Origin: Phycisphaerae bacterium
Lineage (GTDB): Bacteria > Planctomycetota > Phycisphaerae > Sedimentisphaerales > SG8-4
NCBI GenBank assembly: GCA_030613765.1
Contig: JAUWLI010000059.1
Location: 1-11,610, forward strand
Length of the DNA stretch: 11,610 nt
Reading direction: 5' to 3'
Shown here in pieces: positions 1 to 7,692 of the stretch (its first letter is position 1; each line of letters starts with the position of its first letter). The notes below the pieces were generated by a model, which had not been told where the DNA came from, made no database searches, and was given only the letters and a program-made list of their open reading frames with translations. The translations under genes were made by a program, and so were the position numbers.

Positions 1-42
1 AGCTTCTGGCGAAGCCGGAACAAAGCCAATTTCCGATTATCC

Positions 43-70
43 TTGTATCTTTGAATTGGCTGTGTATAAT
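43..70 (+). promoter_or_regulatory. Possible sigma70-type promoter of the phosphofructokinase gene
   Basis: A TTGTAT hexamer at 43-48 is followed after 16 bp by a perfect TATAAT at 65-70, which would place the transcript start near 77 and leave a leader of about 45 nt. A GGAG ribosome-binding site at 107-110 precedes the start codon. The rest of the first 120 bp has no recognisable gene. The -10 match is strong and the -35 moderate; this is a consensus match by eye only. Confidence 0.4.
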
Positions 71-120
71 CTCGTTTTCCGTAATTGTAACCTGACAAAT
101 ATTTATGGAGATTTTATGAA

Positions 121-1332
121 ATGGCAGATGCGCCAAGAGCAAATGCAGTTGTAGCACAATCAGGCGGACCAACCGCCGTGATAAATGCGTCCTTAGTGGG
201 CGTTATCGAAGAGGCAAACAAACATCCGGAAATCGAGAACCTCTTCGGCTCGCTTCACGCTGTAGTCGGAATGGCAAACGACCAGTTCATTGATTTGAAA
301 AAAGTCTCGGCTGATACACTGGAAATCGTGGCCGCTTCACCATGTTCTGCCCTTGGCTCCAGCCGGGATAAACCGGATGAAGAATACTGTTCGAGGATTC
401 TGGAAGTCTTCAGGAAGCGAAATATCCGATACTTCTTCTATATCGGAGGCAACGACTCGGCTAATACAGCCCATATTCTAAATAGTATGGCCGATGACAT
501 AAACTTTGATATTCGGGCATTTCATATTCCCAAGACGGTGGATAACGACTTGCTGGTTACCGACCATTGTCCGGGCTTTGGGACCGCCGCGAAATTCGAG
601 GCCTGTGCGCTGATGGGTGATGATTTAGATAACCGTACACTGCCGGGTGTAAAAATCGATGTGATTATGGGCAGGCATGCGGGTTTTATGACCGCGGCCA
701 CTGCACTGGGCAAACAAAGGGATGATGACGGGCCGCATCTGGTATATGTTCCGGAAAGGCCCGTTTCAATGGATAAATTCCTAAGCGATGTGGATGGTGT
801 TTTGAAAAAGCTGGGCCGGTGCGTGATTACGGCCAGCGAGGGGATCTGTGACTCTGACGGTATTACGTGGGCTAAAAAACTGGCTGAAGAGGCTGAAACG
901 GATTCACACGGTAATATACAACTGTCCGGCACGGGTGCGCTGGCTGATTTTCTGGCAGGGCAGGTAAAGAGCAAACTTAACGCAAAGCGGGTGCGAGCCG
1001 ATACATTTGGGTATCTGCAAAGGTGCTTTGCTGGATTGCAATCGGAAGTTGATGTTCGTGAGGCGAGGTGGTGCGGCCGTCATGCCGTTCAATTTGCTAT
1101 GGAAGAGGACAATGGTTCGGTAGCGATTAAACGGCTTGGCAACGGGGCGGATTATAAAGTTGAACTGTTCCGAACCGAGCTTAAGAACGTGGCTGAGAAG
1201 ACAAAATCCATGCCTGATGAATTTATTAACGCCGAGGGCAATGGTGTAACCGATGCCTTTATCGAATATGCAATGCCCCTGACGGGAGGACTGCCCAAAA
1301 CGGAATTTCTTGGAAACTATCCGGGAATATGA
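121..1332 (+). CDS. PPi-type 6-phosphofructokinase (PfkA family)
   Basis: This is a cytoplasmic glycolytic enzyme that phosphorylates fructose 6-phosphate to fructose 1,6-bisphosphate, probably with pyrophosphate as donor, which makes the step reversible. The 403 residues match the usual length of PPi-type bacterial enzymes. An N-terminal phosphate loop (QSGGPTAVINAS, 13-24) is followed by GGNDS at 109-113, where an Asp sits at the position that is Gly in ATP-dependent enzymes. PKTVDND at 137-143 carries the Lys (138) typical of PPi users, where ATP enzymes have PGTIDND. MGRHAG at 183-188 is the substrate-binding motif. Donor specificity is inferred from these residues, not shown. The ATG at 121 is preceded by GGAG at 107-110. 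Another ATG at 116 is out of frame. The gene is followed after 98 bp by a methyltransferase on the same strand, with no evident functional link. Confidence 0.92.
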   Translation: MADAPRANAVVAQSGGPTAVINASLVGVIEEANKHPEIENLFGSLHAVVGMANDQFIDLKKVSADTLEIVAASPCSALGSSRDKPDEEYCSRILEVFRKRNIRYFFYIGGNDSANTAHILNSMADDINFDIRAFHIPKTVDNDLLVTDHCPGFGTAAKFEACALMGDDLDNRTLPGVKIDVIMGRHAGFMTAATALGKQRDDDGPHLVYVPERPVSMDKFLSDVDGVLKKLGRCVITASEGICDSDGITWAKKLAEEAETDSHGNIQLSGTGALADFLAGQVKSKLNAKRVRADTFGYLQRCFAGLQSEVDVREARWCGRHAVQFAMEEDNGSVAIKRLGNGADYKVELFRTELKNVAEKTKSMPDEFINAEGNGVTDAFIEYAMPLTGGLPKTEFLGNYPGI

Positions 1333-1430
1333 TATTCTGGTTCAGTTCGAGAATACAGGGCATTTCTTTGCTGAATCCTGAAAGGGGTAATGCAAATGGT
1401 GACCTTACAAGGTTAGAAAGAGTTTAAGTT

Positions 1431-2279
1431 GTGAAGAAGGCAAAAAAAGTTATATCGCGTAACCTGGGATTAGAGGTCGGTTCCATCTGCGGCAGATATT
1501 TTCTTAAAATGAAGCATCTTCATTATGGGTATTGGACTGACAAGATCGATGTAGATATTGCGAATTTACACCTGGCTCAGGATGAGTATGTCAAATTTAT
1601 CGTCTCGCATATTCCTGATGGTGTTAAGACTATTTTGGATGTTGGTTGTGGCACAGGTGAAGTGGCGGAGGCGCTACTTAATATGGGATACCAGGTAGAT
1701 TGTGTTTCTCCCTGTCCTTTTCTAAAAGAGCAAGCCGGCAAACTATTGGGGGACAGAAGCCATATCTTTGAGTGTTTTTATGAAGATATGGAAACCAGCA
1801 ATCGATATGACATGGTCTTGTTCTGTGAAAGTTTCCAGTACATGAATGTTGAACAAGCCCTTTCGAAGACCAATGAGTTTTTAAAGAGCGGAGGCCATTT
1901 GTTTATATCTGACGTCTTTGAAAAAGACGTCAAAGGCAAGGGGGTAATGGGTGGCGGGCACAAGTTAAGCAAATTTCATGACCTCATTTCAAAGTTCCCT
2001 TTTAAGCTTGTTGAGAACGCCGATATTACTGAAGAAACTGCACCAACTATGGATTTATTTAGCGATATACTGGAGAACGTGATCCGGCCTGTTGTAGATG
2101 TGGGTATTCGCTTTTTTGAGAACAGGCACCCAATCGCTTTAAAATTTCTAAAATGGAAATACAGGAAAAAAATAGAGAAGACTCATAAAAAGTATTTAGA
2201 AGGGGGCAGAGCGGGAGAAGACTTCAAGAAATACAAGTCTTATCAGCTTTTTGTTTATAAAAAAGATGTTCAGGAATAA
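1431..2279 (+). CDS. Class I SAM-dependent methyltransferase, substrate unknown
   Basis: This 282-residue cytoplasmic protein has a Rossmann-type methyltransferase core. The SAM-binding motif I, ILDVGCGTG, lies at 68-76. An acidic stretch follows strand 2, and a late strand, GGHLFISDVF (154-163), matches the usual post-motif region. A HYGYW element at 31-35 precedes the core. Similar elements occur in small-molecule methyltransferases such as tocopherol and glycine/sarcosine types, but this does not fix the substrate. The C-terminal third is rich in Lys and aromatic residues and ends with a SYQLFVYKK strand, the usual closing edge of the sheet. There is no signal peptide. The start is GTG with a purine-rich AGAAAGAG at 1415-1422. 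The next in-frame ATG (codon 27) has no ribosome-binding site and would shorten the region before HYGYW. It converges on the DUF6807 gene with 38 bp between the stops, where I see no clear terminator. Confidence 0.85.
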   Translation: MKKAKKVISRNLGLEVGSICGRYFLKMKHLHYGYWTDKIDVDIANLHLAQDEYVKFIVSHIPDGVKTILDVGCGTGEVAEALLNMGYQVDCVSPCPFLKEQAGKLLGDRSHIFECFYEDMETSNRYDMVLFCESFQYMNVEQALSKTNEFLKSGGHLFISDVFEKDVKGKGVMGGGHKLSKFHDLISKFPFKLVENADITEETAPTMDLFSDILENVIRPVVDVGIRFFENRHPIALKFLKWKYRKKIEKTHKKYLEGGRAGEDFKKYKSYQLFVYKKDVQE

Positions 2280-2317
2280 GTGAAGGCTGCTGAGAGAGAC
2301 TAACTGAAATCGATGTT

Positions 2318-3307
2318 TTATTTTTTCTTTGATATTTTTTCCAGCTTCGCTGGCTCAATTTTCGAAAAATGCTTCCACTTTGCTTCGATCGTGTCCTTTG
2401 GTTTAATATCGCTGTGAATATATAGTCCATAACGAAGGTGCAGAGGTTTGCCGGGTTGAATCGTCCTTGGCGCATCAAAGGTTAGAGAAGCTCCCATCCA
2501 GCCATCGTTGCGGACGTGAAAATAGGTGGGAAAATTTGGGTTGTCCGGATGGTCAAAAAGCGTAATGCCTTCCTGTTTTCCACTTGCTATGGGGCCGGAA
2601 TAGTCGACCCATCTGGCTCGCTTCCAGAACACCTCTTTTTCGTTGACCGCTCCTTCTGAGTTTCGAATTGTCCCGCCGCCGTCGTTGACGCCAATGGTTT
2701 TAGCCATTCGGACGCCGATCATTCCAAAAGGTGTTTTTCCCAGCGTAACCGGAGTATCTTCGGCCTTGAATTCCATATCGATAATCATAAGCCATTCGGA
2801 GTCGTCGAGCGGTACGGTTGTTACCCGGCGTGTTTCTGAAAGAAGAACTTGGCTTTTATTCCTCACCCACTGGTTTTCTGCGATTATAGAAGAAGCCCGG
2901 TTGCCATCTTCAAATTTTACAATCCTTTTGTGGCGAATCTTTCCTTTGCCGTCATCGCTCCAAAAATCAGCACCGCCGACATCGTGGTGCGAAATCCAGA
3001 CTGAATTGTGGTGGCTGTGGGATTCGGGATCGTGTGGATGACCCATACGTGTGAGGGAGCGGCTGGAAGGGCCGATTACTGGAAATATAAATGGCCGATG
3101 AAGAGCAGGGCCGAAGTGGTATCGGGCAATCTCTAAACCATATCGCTGAAACGAAGCCTGATGATAGGGCTGTGGTATGACCTGCATGCGCGGAACTGGT
3201 TTCGGAGCTGGCAATGCAGGGCGTGTCGATACGAATGCACCTATCAAAAGTACTGAAAAAACATGAGCCAGACTTTTCTTGTTAGGTTTAGCGTTAAAAA
3301 AAATCAT
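2318..3307 (-). CDS. Secreted DUF6807 ('PmoA-like') family protein
   Basis: This 329-residue exported protein belongs, by motif, to the family once named 'methane oxygenase PmoA' in Pfam and now treated as DUF6807. The old name is misleading and no methane oxidation is implied. The N-terminus has a Lys-rich stretch, a hydrophobic segment (about 13-27) and a Pro/Ala-rich region, which reads as a signal peptide with mature start near 30-35. The family hallmark is the His-rich run GHPHDPESHSHHNSVW (89-104) followed by HHDVGGADFWSD (107-118), a likely metal or ligand site. A second conserved stretch, TYFHVRNDGWMGASL (261-275), lies in the C-terminal half. The family is common in planctomycete and Bacteroidota gene sets for polysaccharide breakdown, but its activity is not established as far as I know. 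The start lies 16 bp after the stop of the 589-aa gene, so the two are probably one transcript. The ribosome-binding site is weak (AAGGG). Confidence 0.85.
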   Translation of the reverse strand: MIFFNAKPNKKSLAHVFSVLLIGAFVSTRPALPAPKPVPRMQVIPQPYHQASFQRYGLEIARYHFGPALHRPFIFPVIGPSSRSLTRMGHPHDPESHSHHNSVWISHHDVGGADFWSDDGKGKIRHKRIVKFEDGNRASSIIAENQWVRNKSQVLLSETRRVTTVPLDDSEWLMIIDMEFKAEDTPVTLGKTPFGMIGVRMAKTIGVNDGGGTIRNSEGAVNEKEVFWKRARWVDYSGPIASGKQEGITLFDHPDNPNFPTYFHVRNDGWMGASLTFDAPRTIQPGKPLHLRYGLYIHSDIKPKDTIEAKWKHFSKIEPAKLEKISKKK

Positions 3308-3323
3308 AGTTCGAACCCTTTTT

Positions 3324-5093
3324 TTAGTCCTCGGGGCTGAAAACTGCGATTTCAGCTAATCCGATATTCTGTGTTTGGGGCTTGACGGAACTGACAACAA
3401 ACTTGAGCCAGGTTACTTTTTTGGGTGGGAAGGTGATTTCTTTGGCAGCAGAGGCGTTATCGGGCAGCTCACCAAAATTTATCGAGCTGTCGTCACTGAA
3501 GATAAGCTTGCCGGTAGTGACCTGGTCGGCGTGTGTGTTGGGCCTGTCAAAAAGCCAGACGCGATTAATAATTTGTGGTTTATCCCAGTTCAATCGCAAT
3601 GTTGCCGATGCCTTTTCGCCGTCGGTAGCCCACTCGGCTGAGATATCTTCCGGGTAGCCGCCCACGATTCCATCAATAGCTGCCTGGGCAGTGTAGCCTT
3701 TGTAGGTTGATGAAGCAGTTACAGTGGCTTTACGAGCGACGTTGACATTGCTCTTAAGTGGGTCTTTCTGCTGCTGTTGGTTCTGCTTCTTTTTGTACTG
3801 TCGGTGCATAGTGGGATTTAATAGTTTGACCTCTTGCAGGACAAGGCCGTAGCGGCTGCCTGGAGGTATGGCCTTGAATCGGATGTTATTCCAGCCCTGA
3901 CTGAAGTTGCCTGAATAGCACAGCCAGAGCGTTAGTCCGTCTTTGCTGATAAATTTAGAGGGGAAATTGAGGAAATACCCCTGTTCGCCGAATTCCTTCA
4001 TATATGTTACGAGCTTCCACGGGCCTGTAATCTTTTCGGATTCGAGGATGTAAGAATTCATCTTCGCGACCGTCGGCCAACCATCGGTTACACACATTAG
4101 GTATTTCTTAAGCGGTGCATTATAGGTAATTGTGACGCAGCCCATATTGTTGTTCCATTCCAACAGCGGCCTGATGTTGTTAAAGTCATAGGACCAGACA
4201 GGCTTACTTTTCTTATCGTATCCGGCAAAGTACTCATATTTTGATTCATCGTTGATGTTTTTGATGCTCGGTGTAACGCGGGTCAGATAAATCTGGTCGC
4301 CGGATATCCAACTCAGGTTGGCGTATCGCGGCTTAGGATCGTTTTCTTCAGCTCCGTAACCGACCAGGTAAGCTTTGCCGTCTGGTGAATGTTCCATATT
4401 TTTTCCGAAGTCGATAAATTTTGGTGAGCCGATTTTTAGCGGGCCCATAAATTCGGCAGGTTCAGGAAAAAGTGGCTTAGCCGGTGTGTGAGGTGTGTCG
4501 GTCCAGGTTTTGCCATAGTCGGTGGAGATTCGGAATCCCGGAATCGGGCCCAATACCGGCCAGTTCCATCTCATGCCATCGTGCATGACGCGTCCAGCGG
4601 GGCCTAAACAGTAGGTGCCGTAATACCAGACACCGTTGTAAACAAGACTTCCACAGGGATAGCGTCCCTGGTATGGATGCGGGTCGCCCTTAGTTGTGCC
4701 GAGAGCCTTGATTTTGAGATTGAGCGGGTCGTTGCCAATCATTACGGCCTGGCCGGTGGTTGCATTGCGGCCACCGGAACTGGATCCCATTCCATCGGTT
4801 TGTCCGTCTGTCCATGGAGAATACAGATTGTCATCCGAGGCCCAGGATGGATACCAAGTGTCCGCTACTCGATAGTCACTATGCACGCCCGTAAATAATA
4901 TCCCGACTAAATCTTCGGATTGTTCGAAGGGAATATCCTCGGGAGGCTCCGATGGCCAAAGCAATGGTTCGGACTTTGGCGGATATTTCACGATTCTTTC
5001 TTCGGCAAAGATAGTGTTGGATAAAAGAATTGTGAGTAGGGCAACAGGCAGTAATTTACCTGCTTTTGTTGCTGTGGTTGCCAGTGCTTTCAT
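3324..5093 (-). CDS. Secreted Asp-box propeller protein with C-terminal discoidin-like domain
   Basis: This is a 589-residue exported protein. The signal peptide is residues 1-30 (Lys-containing head, core LLPVALLTILLSNTIFA, cleavage near AEE). Residues about 60-430 look like a beta-propeller of the sialidase/glycoside-hydrolase type, with a textbook Asp box, STDYGKTW, at 190-197 and Trp/Asp-rich loops such as ADTWYPSWASDDN (77-89). A charged, Gln-rich linker (434-445) leads to a jelly-roll domain at about 449-585 that resembles F5/8 type C (CBM32-like) modules, with NVARKATVTASSTY at its start. The likely role is binding or cleavage of extracellular glycans; catalytic residues cannot be assigned. 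The frame is open to 5141, but the ATG at 5093 is preferred because GGAGGAG lies 7 nt upstream and a signal peptide then starts at residue 1. Its 5' end and leader are part of the direct repeat shared with the region after ftsY. Confidence 0.82.
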   Translation of the reverse strand: MKALATTATKAGKLLPVALLTILLSNTIFAEERIVKYPPKSEPLLWPSEPPEDIPFEQSEDLVGILFTGVHSDYRVADTWYPSWASDDNLYSPWTDGQTDGMGSSSGGRNATTGQAVMIGNDPLNLKIKALGTTKGDPHPYQGRYPCGSLVYNGVWYYGTYCLGPAGRVMHDGMRWNWPVLGPIPGFRISTDYGKTWTDTPHTPAKPLFPEPAEFMGPLKIGSPKFIDFGKNMEHSPDGKAYLVGYGAEENDPKPRYANLSWISGDQIYLTRVTPSIKNINDESKYEYFAGYDKKSKPVWSYDFNNIRPLLEWNNNMGCVTITYNAPLKKYLMCVTDGWPTVAKMNSYILESEKITGPWKLVTYMKEFGEQGYFLNFPSKFISKDGLTLWLCYSGNFSQGWNNIRFKAIPPGSRYGLVLQEVKLLNPTMHRQYKKKQNQQQQKDPLKSNVNVARKATVTASSTYKGYTAQAAIDGIVGGYPEDISAEWATDGEKASATLRLNWDKPQIINRVWLFDRPNTHADQVTTGKLIFSDDSSINFGELPDNASAAKEITFPPKKVTWLKFVVSSVKPQTQNIGLAEIAVFSPED

Positions 5094-5178
5094 TTTTTTG
5101 CTCCTCCGAGATGGTTCGTTATATAAACAATGCTTCCACAAATGTTTCGGGATTAAATTCGGCGATATCTTCCGGCTT
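5061..5178. repeat. Direct repeat, copy A (ftsY tail + leader + gene start)
   Basis: This segment aligns without gaps to 7660-7777 at a constant offset of 2599 bp, with 97 of 118 positions identical (my count by eye). Read on the minus strand it holds 19 codons of an ftsY 3' end, a stop, a 25-bp spacer with the ribosome-binding site GGAGGAG, and the first 11 codons of the Asp-box gene. Identity falls to background beyond 5178, only 11 bp from the stop of the 14-repeat gene. The two copies frame that gene precisely. Confidence 0.9.
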
Positions 5179-5181
5179 CAG
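5119..5181 (-). pseudogene. Stranded 3' end of an ftsY gene
   Basis: Reading the minus strand from 5178 gives KPEDIAEFNPETFVEALFI and a stop at 5121-5119. The intact FtsY of this window ends KPEDIAEFDPETFVEALFT, so 17 of 19 residues match. KPED belongs to the G5/C-terminal region of SRP GTPases and no other part of the gene is present here, so this is a fragment and not a gene. Eight of ten nucleotide differences from the intact copy are at third codon positions, the pattern of two functional genes diverging. It lies between the 14-repeat gene and the Asp-box gene and has no start codon or ribosome-binding site of its own. Confidence 0.85.
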
Positions 5182-5188
5182 TTTGCTG

Positions 5189-7504
5189 TTACTGGCCGAT
5201 AAGCCAGTTGCCGGCCAGCGCAGCAAAATCCTTAAAGTCCACTGTAAAATCATAATTCAGGTCGGCTTCGTAACACCAGCCGTTATACAGGCAGTCCTTG
5301 TCCAGCCATCGTTCGGTAAACAAATCCAAATCAGGCCAATCCACAACACAATCATGATTCAAATCACCAATATGAACTTCAGGCACGCCCCACCTCGCCC
5401 AGAAAGCGGAAACGTAATCGCCTGCTATGGTGAAATTGCCTCCTGCGATCAATTCTCCTTTGTAGGCCTTCAGGGCTTTAAGCTCATCATTCACCCCGCT
5501 TCCCAACGGCTGCCAGATACTGCCATCCCATGCAGCAATACAATTAGCGCTTACACCACCGGCTGTTGTAAATAGACCTCCTGCAATAAGCTTGCCACTA
5601 TAGATTGCAAGGTCAAGAGCTAAAGGATAATCACCACCCAGCCCGATTCCGAGCGGCTGCCATGTGCTGCCATTCCATCGTGCAATCCCGTTGACTTCTA
5701 CACCGCCGGCTTTGCTAAAATAACCTCCCGCAATAAGTTCGCCGTTATAAACGGTCAATGCACGAGGGGAAGGCGGTAACAAAGTAAAAGAGTCGTTCAC
5801 CCCGCCACCCAGTGCCTGCCAGTTGTTACCGTCCCACGCAGCGATATAATTAACATCTACACTGCCGGCTGTGGTAAACAAACCTCCTGCAATAAGCTGA
5901 TCGTTATAGACCGTCAGGCTATAAACATGAGGATAATAACCACCCAGCCCGACTCCGAGCGGCTGCCAGGTACTGCCGTTCCAGGCAGCAATACCATTAG
6001 CGGAAACACCGTCGGCTGTGGTAAAGGTGCCCCCTGCAATAAGCTGGCCGTTATAGACTGTCATGGCCCAGACCCAATTATTCATCCCGCTTCCAAGCGC
6101 CTGCCAGCTGTTGCCATCCCAAGCAGCGATATAATTAACATCTGCACCGCCAGCTGTAGTAAAAGCTCCTCCTGCTATAAGCTGGTCGTTATAGACCGTC
6201 AGGCTATAAACATGAGGATAATCAACACCCATCCCGCTTCCCAACGGCTGCCAACCGCTGCCATCCCAAGCTGCAATATGATTAGTATTTAAACCGCTTA
6301 CTGAATTAAACATTCCGCCTGCAATAAGTTCGTCGTCGTAGACCGTCAGGGCTAAGACATAACCGTTCATCCCGCTTCCAAGCGGATGCCAACTATCGCC
6401 GTCCAGGGCGGCAATATGATTAGTGATTATACCACCTGCTGTGGTAAATAGACCTCCTGCAATAAGCTGGCCGTCATAATCCGTCAGTGCAAAGACCCGT
6501 TCGTTTAATCCGTTTCCAACCGGCTGCCAACTGCTCCCGTTCCATGCAGCTATAGAATTAGTATTTACACCGCCGGCTGTGTTAAAATAACCTCCTGCAA
6601 TAAGTTGGCCGTTATTGACCGCCAGGGCATGGATATTGCCGTTCATACCGCTTCCAAGTGGTTGCCAGGAGCTGCCGTTCCAGCGGGCAATTCTACTGGC
6701 GGAAACAACCCCGGCTGTAGTAAAATTTCCTCCTGCAATAAGCTCGCCATTATAGACAGTCAGGGCTCCGACAATGTTGTTCATGCCGCTACCAATCGGC
6801 TTCCAACTATTGCCGTCCCAGGCGGCAATATAATTAGCAGTAACCCCACCGGCTGTGGTAAATTTGCCTCCTGCAATAAGCTGATTGTTATATACGGTCA
6901 GAGTATAAACATAATCGCTCATCCCACTTCCCAAAGGCTGCCAGCTATTGCCGTCCCACGCAGCAATATAATTAGCAGTAACACCGCCGGCTGTGGTAAA
7001 CCAACCTCCTGCAATAAGCTGGCCGTTATAGACAGTCAAGGCGGCGACACGGTAATTCATCCCGCTACCAAGCGGCTGCCAGCTGCTGCCGTCCCAGGCC
7101 GCAACGTAATTGGCATCCACACCGCCGGCTGTGGTAAAATAGCCCCCTGCAATAAGCTGGCCGTTATAAACCGTCAGGGCACGAACAATATTATCATTAT
7201 CCATTCCGCCTCCGAGCGGCTGCCAACTATTGCCGTCCCATGCGGCAATAGCATTGGCATCCCCACCACCGGCTTTGTTAAAATAGCCTCCTGCAACAAG
7301 CCGCTCCGGCTGCGGTCCTGCTCCATCAGGGTCCCAGGGGGTTACTGCGAAAACCCAGCCATTCAGACCTGGCAGATTTTGACCCGGTTTCCAGTCGAAT
7401 TCACATTGGCCAAAGACTATGCTTGTTGTCGACCCTATTACCAAAATTGTGATAAGAACAACCAGGAACAGACGAAACTTTATTCGTGTTGAGAAAACGG
7501 TCAT
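5189..7504 (-). CDS. Secreted 14-repeat propeller-like protein with dockerin-like C-terminus
   Basis: This is a 771-residue exported protein. Residues 1-32 form a signal peptide (RIKFRLFLVVLITILVIG core, cleavage near VFG-Q). About 14 tandem repeats of 44-52 residues follow, each of the form LTVYNGQLIAGGxFTTAGGVxANxIAAWDGxSWQPLGSGM. Repeats of this kind are seen in predicted beta-propeller surface proteins. The C-terminal 65 residues carry two Ca-binding-type loops, DLNHDCVVDWPDLD (from 714) and DLNYDFTVDFKDFA (from 748), each followed by a WL motif. This is the type I dockerin-like module widespread in Phycisphaerae. It may anchor the protein to a cohesin-like partner, and no cohesin is visible here. 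The ATG at 7504 is chosen over the one at 7534 because GGAGGAG lies just upstream. The gene sits exactly between the two ftsY-tail repeats, which suggests it was inserted there. Its ligand is unknown. Confidence 0.85.
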   Translation of the reverse strand: MTVFSTRIKFRLFLVVLITILVIGSTTSIVFGQCEFDWKPGQNLPGLNGWVFAVTPWDPDGAGPQPERLVAGGYFNKAGGGDANAIAAWDGNSWQPLGGGMDNDNIVRALTVYNGQLIAGGYFTTAGGVDANYVAAWDGSSWQPLGSGMNYRVAALTVYNGQLIAGGWFTTAGGVTANYIAAWDGNSWQPLGSGMSDYVYTLTVYNNQLIAGGKFTTAGGVTANYIAAWDGNSWKPIGSGMNNIVGALTVYNGELIAGGNFTTAGVVSASRIARWNGSSWQPLGSGMNGNIHALAVNNGQLIAGGYFNTAGGVNTNSIAAWNGSSWQPVGNGLNERVFALTDYDGQLIAGGLFTTAGGIITNHIAALDGDSWHPLGSGMNGYVLALTVYDDELIAGGMFNSVSGLNTNHIAAWDGSGWQPLGSGMGVDYPHVYSLTVYNDQLIAGGAFTTAGGADVNYIAAWDGNSWQALGSGMNNWVWAMTVYNGQLIAGGTFTTADGVSANGIAAWNGSTWQPLGVGLGGYYPHVYSLTVYNDQLIAGGLFTTAGSVDVNYIAAWDGNNWQALGGGVNDSFTLLPPSPRALTVYNGELIAGGYFSKAGGVEVNGIARWNGSTWQPLGIGLGGDYPLALDLAIYSGKLIAGGLFTTAGGVSANCIAAWDGSIWQPLGSGVNDELKALKAYKGELIAGGNFTIAGDYVSAFWARWGVPEVHIGDLNHDCVVDWPDLDLFTERWLDKDCLYNGWCYEADLNYDFTVDFKDFAALAGNWLIGQ
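5430..7310. repeat. Coding tandem repeat array, about 14 units of 132-158 bp
   Basis: A GCAATAAGCT(GG) element recurs near 5585, 5731, 5889, 6037, 6174, 6321, 6460, 6597, 6737, 6880, 7012 and 7149, with degenerate end copies near 5447 and 7293. Each is preceded by a GCCGGCTGTGGTAAA-type block and a GGCTGCCA block. The unit length varies in multiples of three and the array stays in frame as the repeats of the secreted protein. Nucleotide similarity between units is high, consistent with expansion by unequal recombination. Confidence 0.9.
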
Positions 7505-7584
7505 AAAATCTCCTCCTTTACCCCACAAAAACATCCTACCTGTGTACAGGCCTTATGTAATACGAGATTTCCCACATATAGCTT

Positions 7585-7692
7585 TTAATGAGACCTTTTC
7601 TGTTCTCCGATAATTCCATAATATACAAAAACCATCTTAAAATTGCAAGCATTTTCTGCAGCTTTTGTAGCTATGTTTGCTAATGTTTTCAT
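7585..7692 (-). pseudogene. 35-codon remnant of a signal-peptide gene downstream of ftsY
   Basis: An ATG at 7692, 25 bp after the ftsY stop and behind a GGAAGAG ribosome-binding site, opens 35 codons starting MKTLANIATKAAENACN. The first 11 residues and the leader match the start of the Asp-box protein (MKALATTATKA). After that the match ends, no hydrophobic core follows and the frame stops at 7585. I read it as the broken 5' end of a gene once like the Asp-box gene, cut by the event that placed the 14-repeat gene here. A real short peptide cannot be excluded but nothing supports one. Confidence 0.6.

Noticed and set aside
1333..1355. TATTCT / AGAATA inverted repeat after the phosphofructokinase stop as a terminator
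   Set aside because: Only 6 AT-rich base pairs, 11-nt loop and no U-tract.
2318..3307. Methane oxygenase (PmoA) activity implied by an older family name
   Set aside because: True particulate methane monooxygenase subunits are multi-span membrane proteins. This is a soluble secreted protein with a His-rich motif, so the label is only a legacy name.
5094..5141. Upstream extension of the Asp-box protein (16 extra residues)
   Set aside because: These codons run through the duplicated ftsY stop and spacer in another frame. The strong ribosome-binding site and signal peptide both point to the ATG at 5093.
5430..7310. Regular repeats that might suggest a CRISPR array or satellite
   Set aside because: Units are 132-158 bp, vary in multiples of three and encode a continuous protein. 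There are no short identical repeats with unique spacers and no cas genes.
6605..7492. Long plus-strand open frame (295 codons) opposite the 14-repeat gene, with its own repeated pattern
   Set aside because: It is the antisense shadow of the in-frame tandem repeats, so one open unit repeats as many open units. It has no ribosome-binding site and no signal of selection that I can see, and the minus-strand gene has a signal peptide and a known C-terminal module.
5179..7659. Insertion sequence or transposon between the ftsY-tail repeats
   Set aside because: No transposase, recombinase or terminal inverted repeats are present, and the repeats are far longer and more diverged than a target-site duplication.
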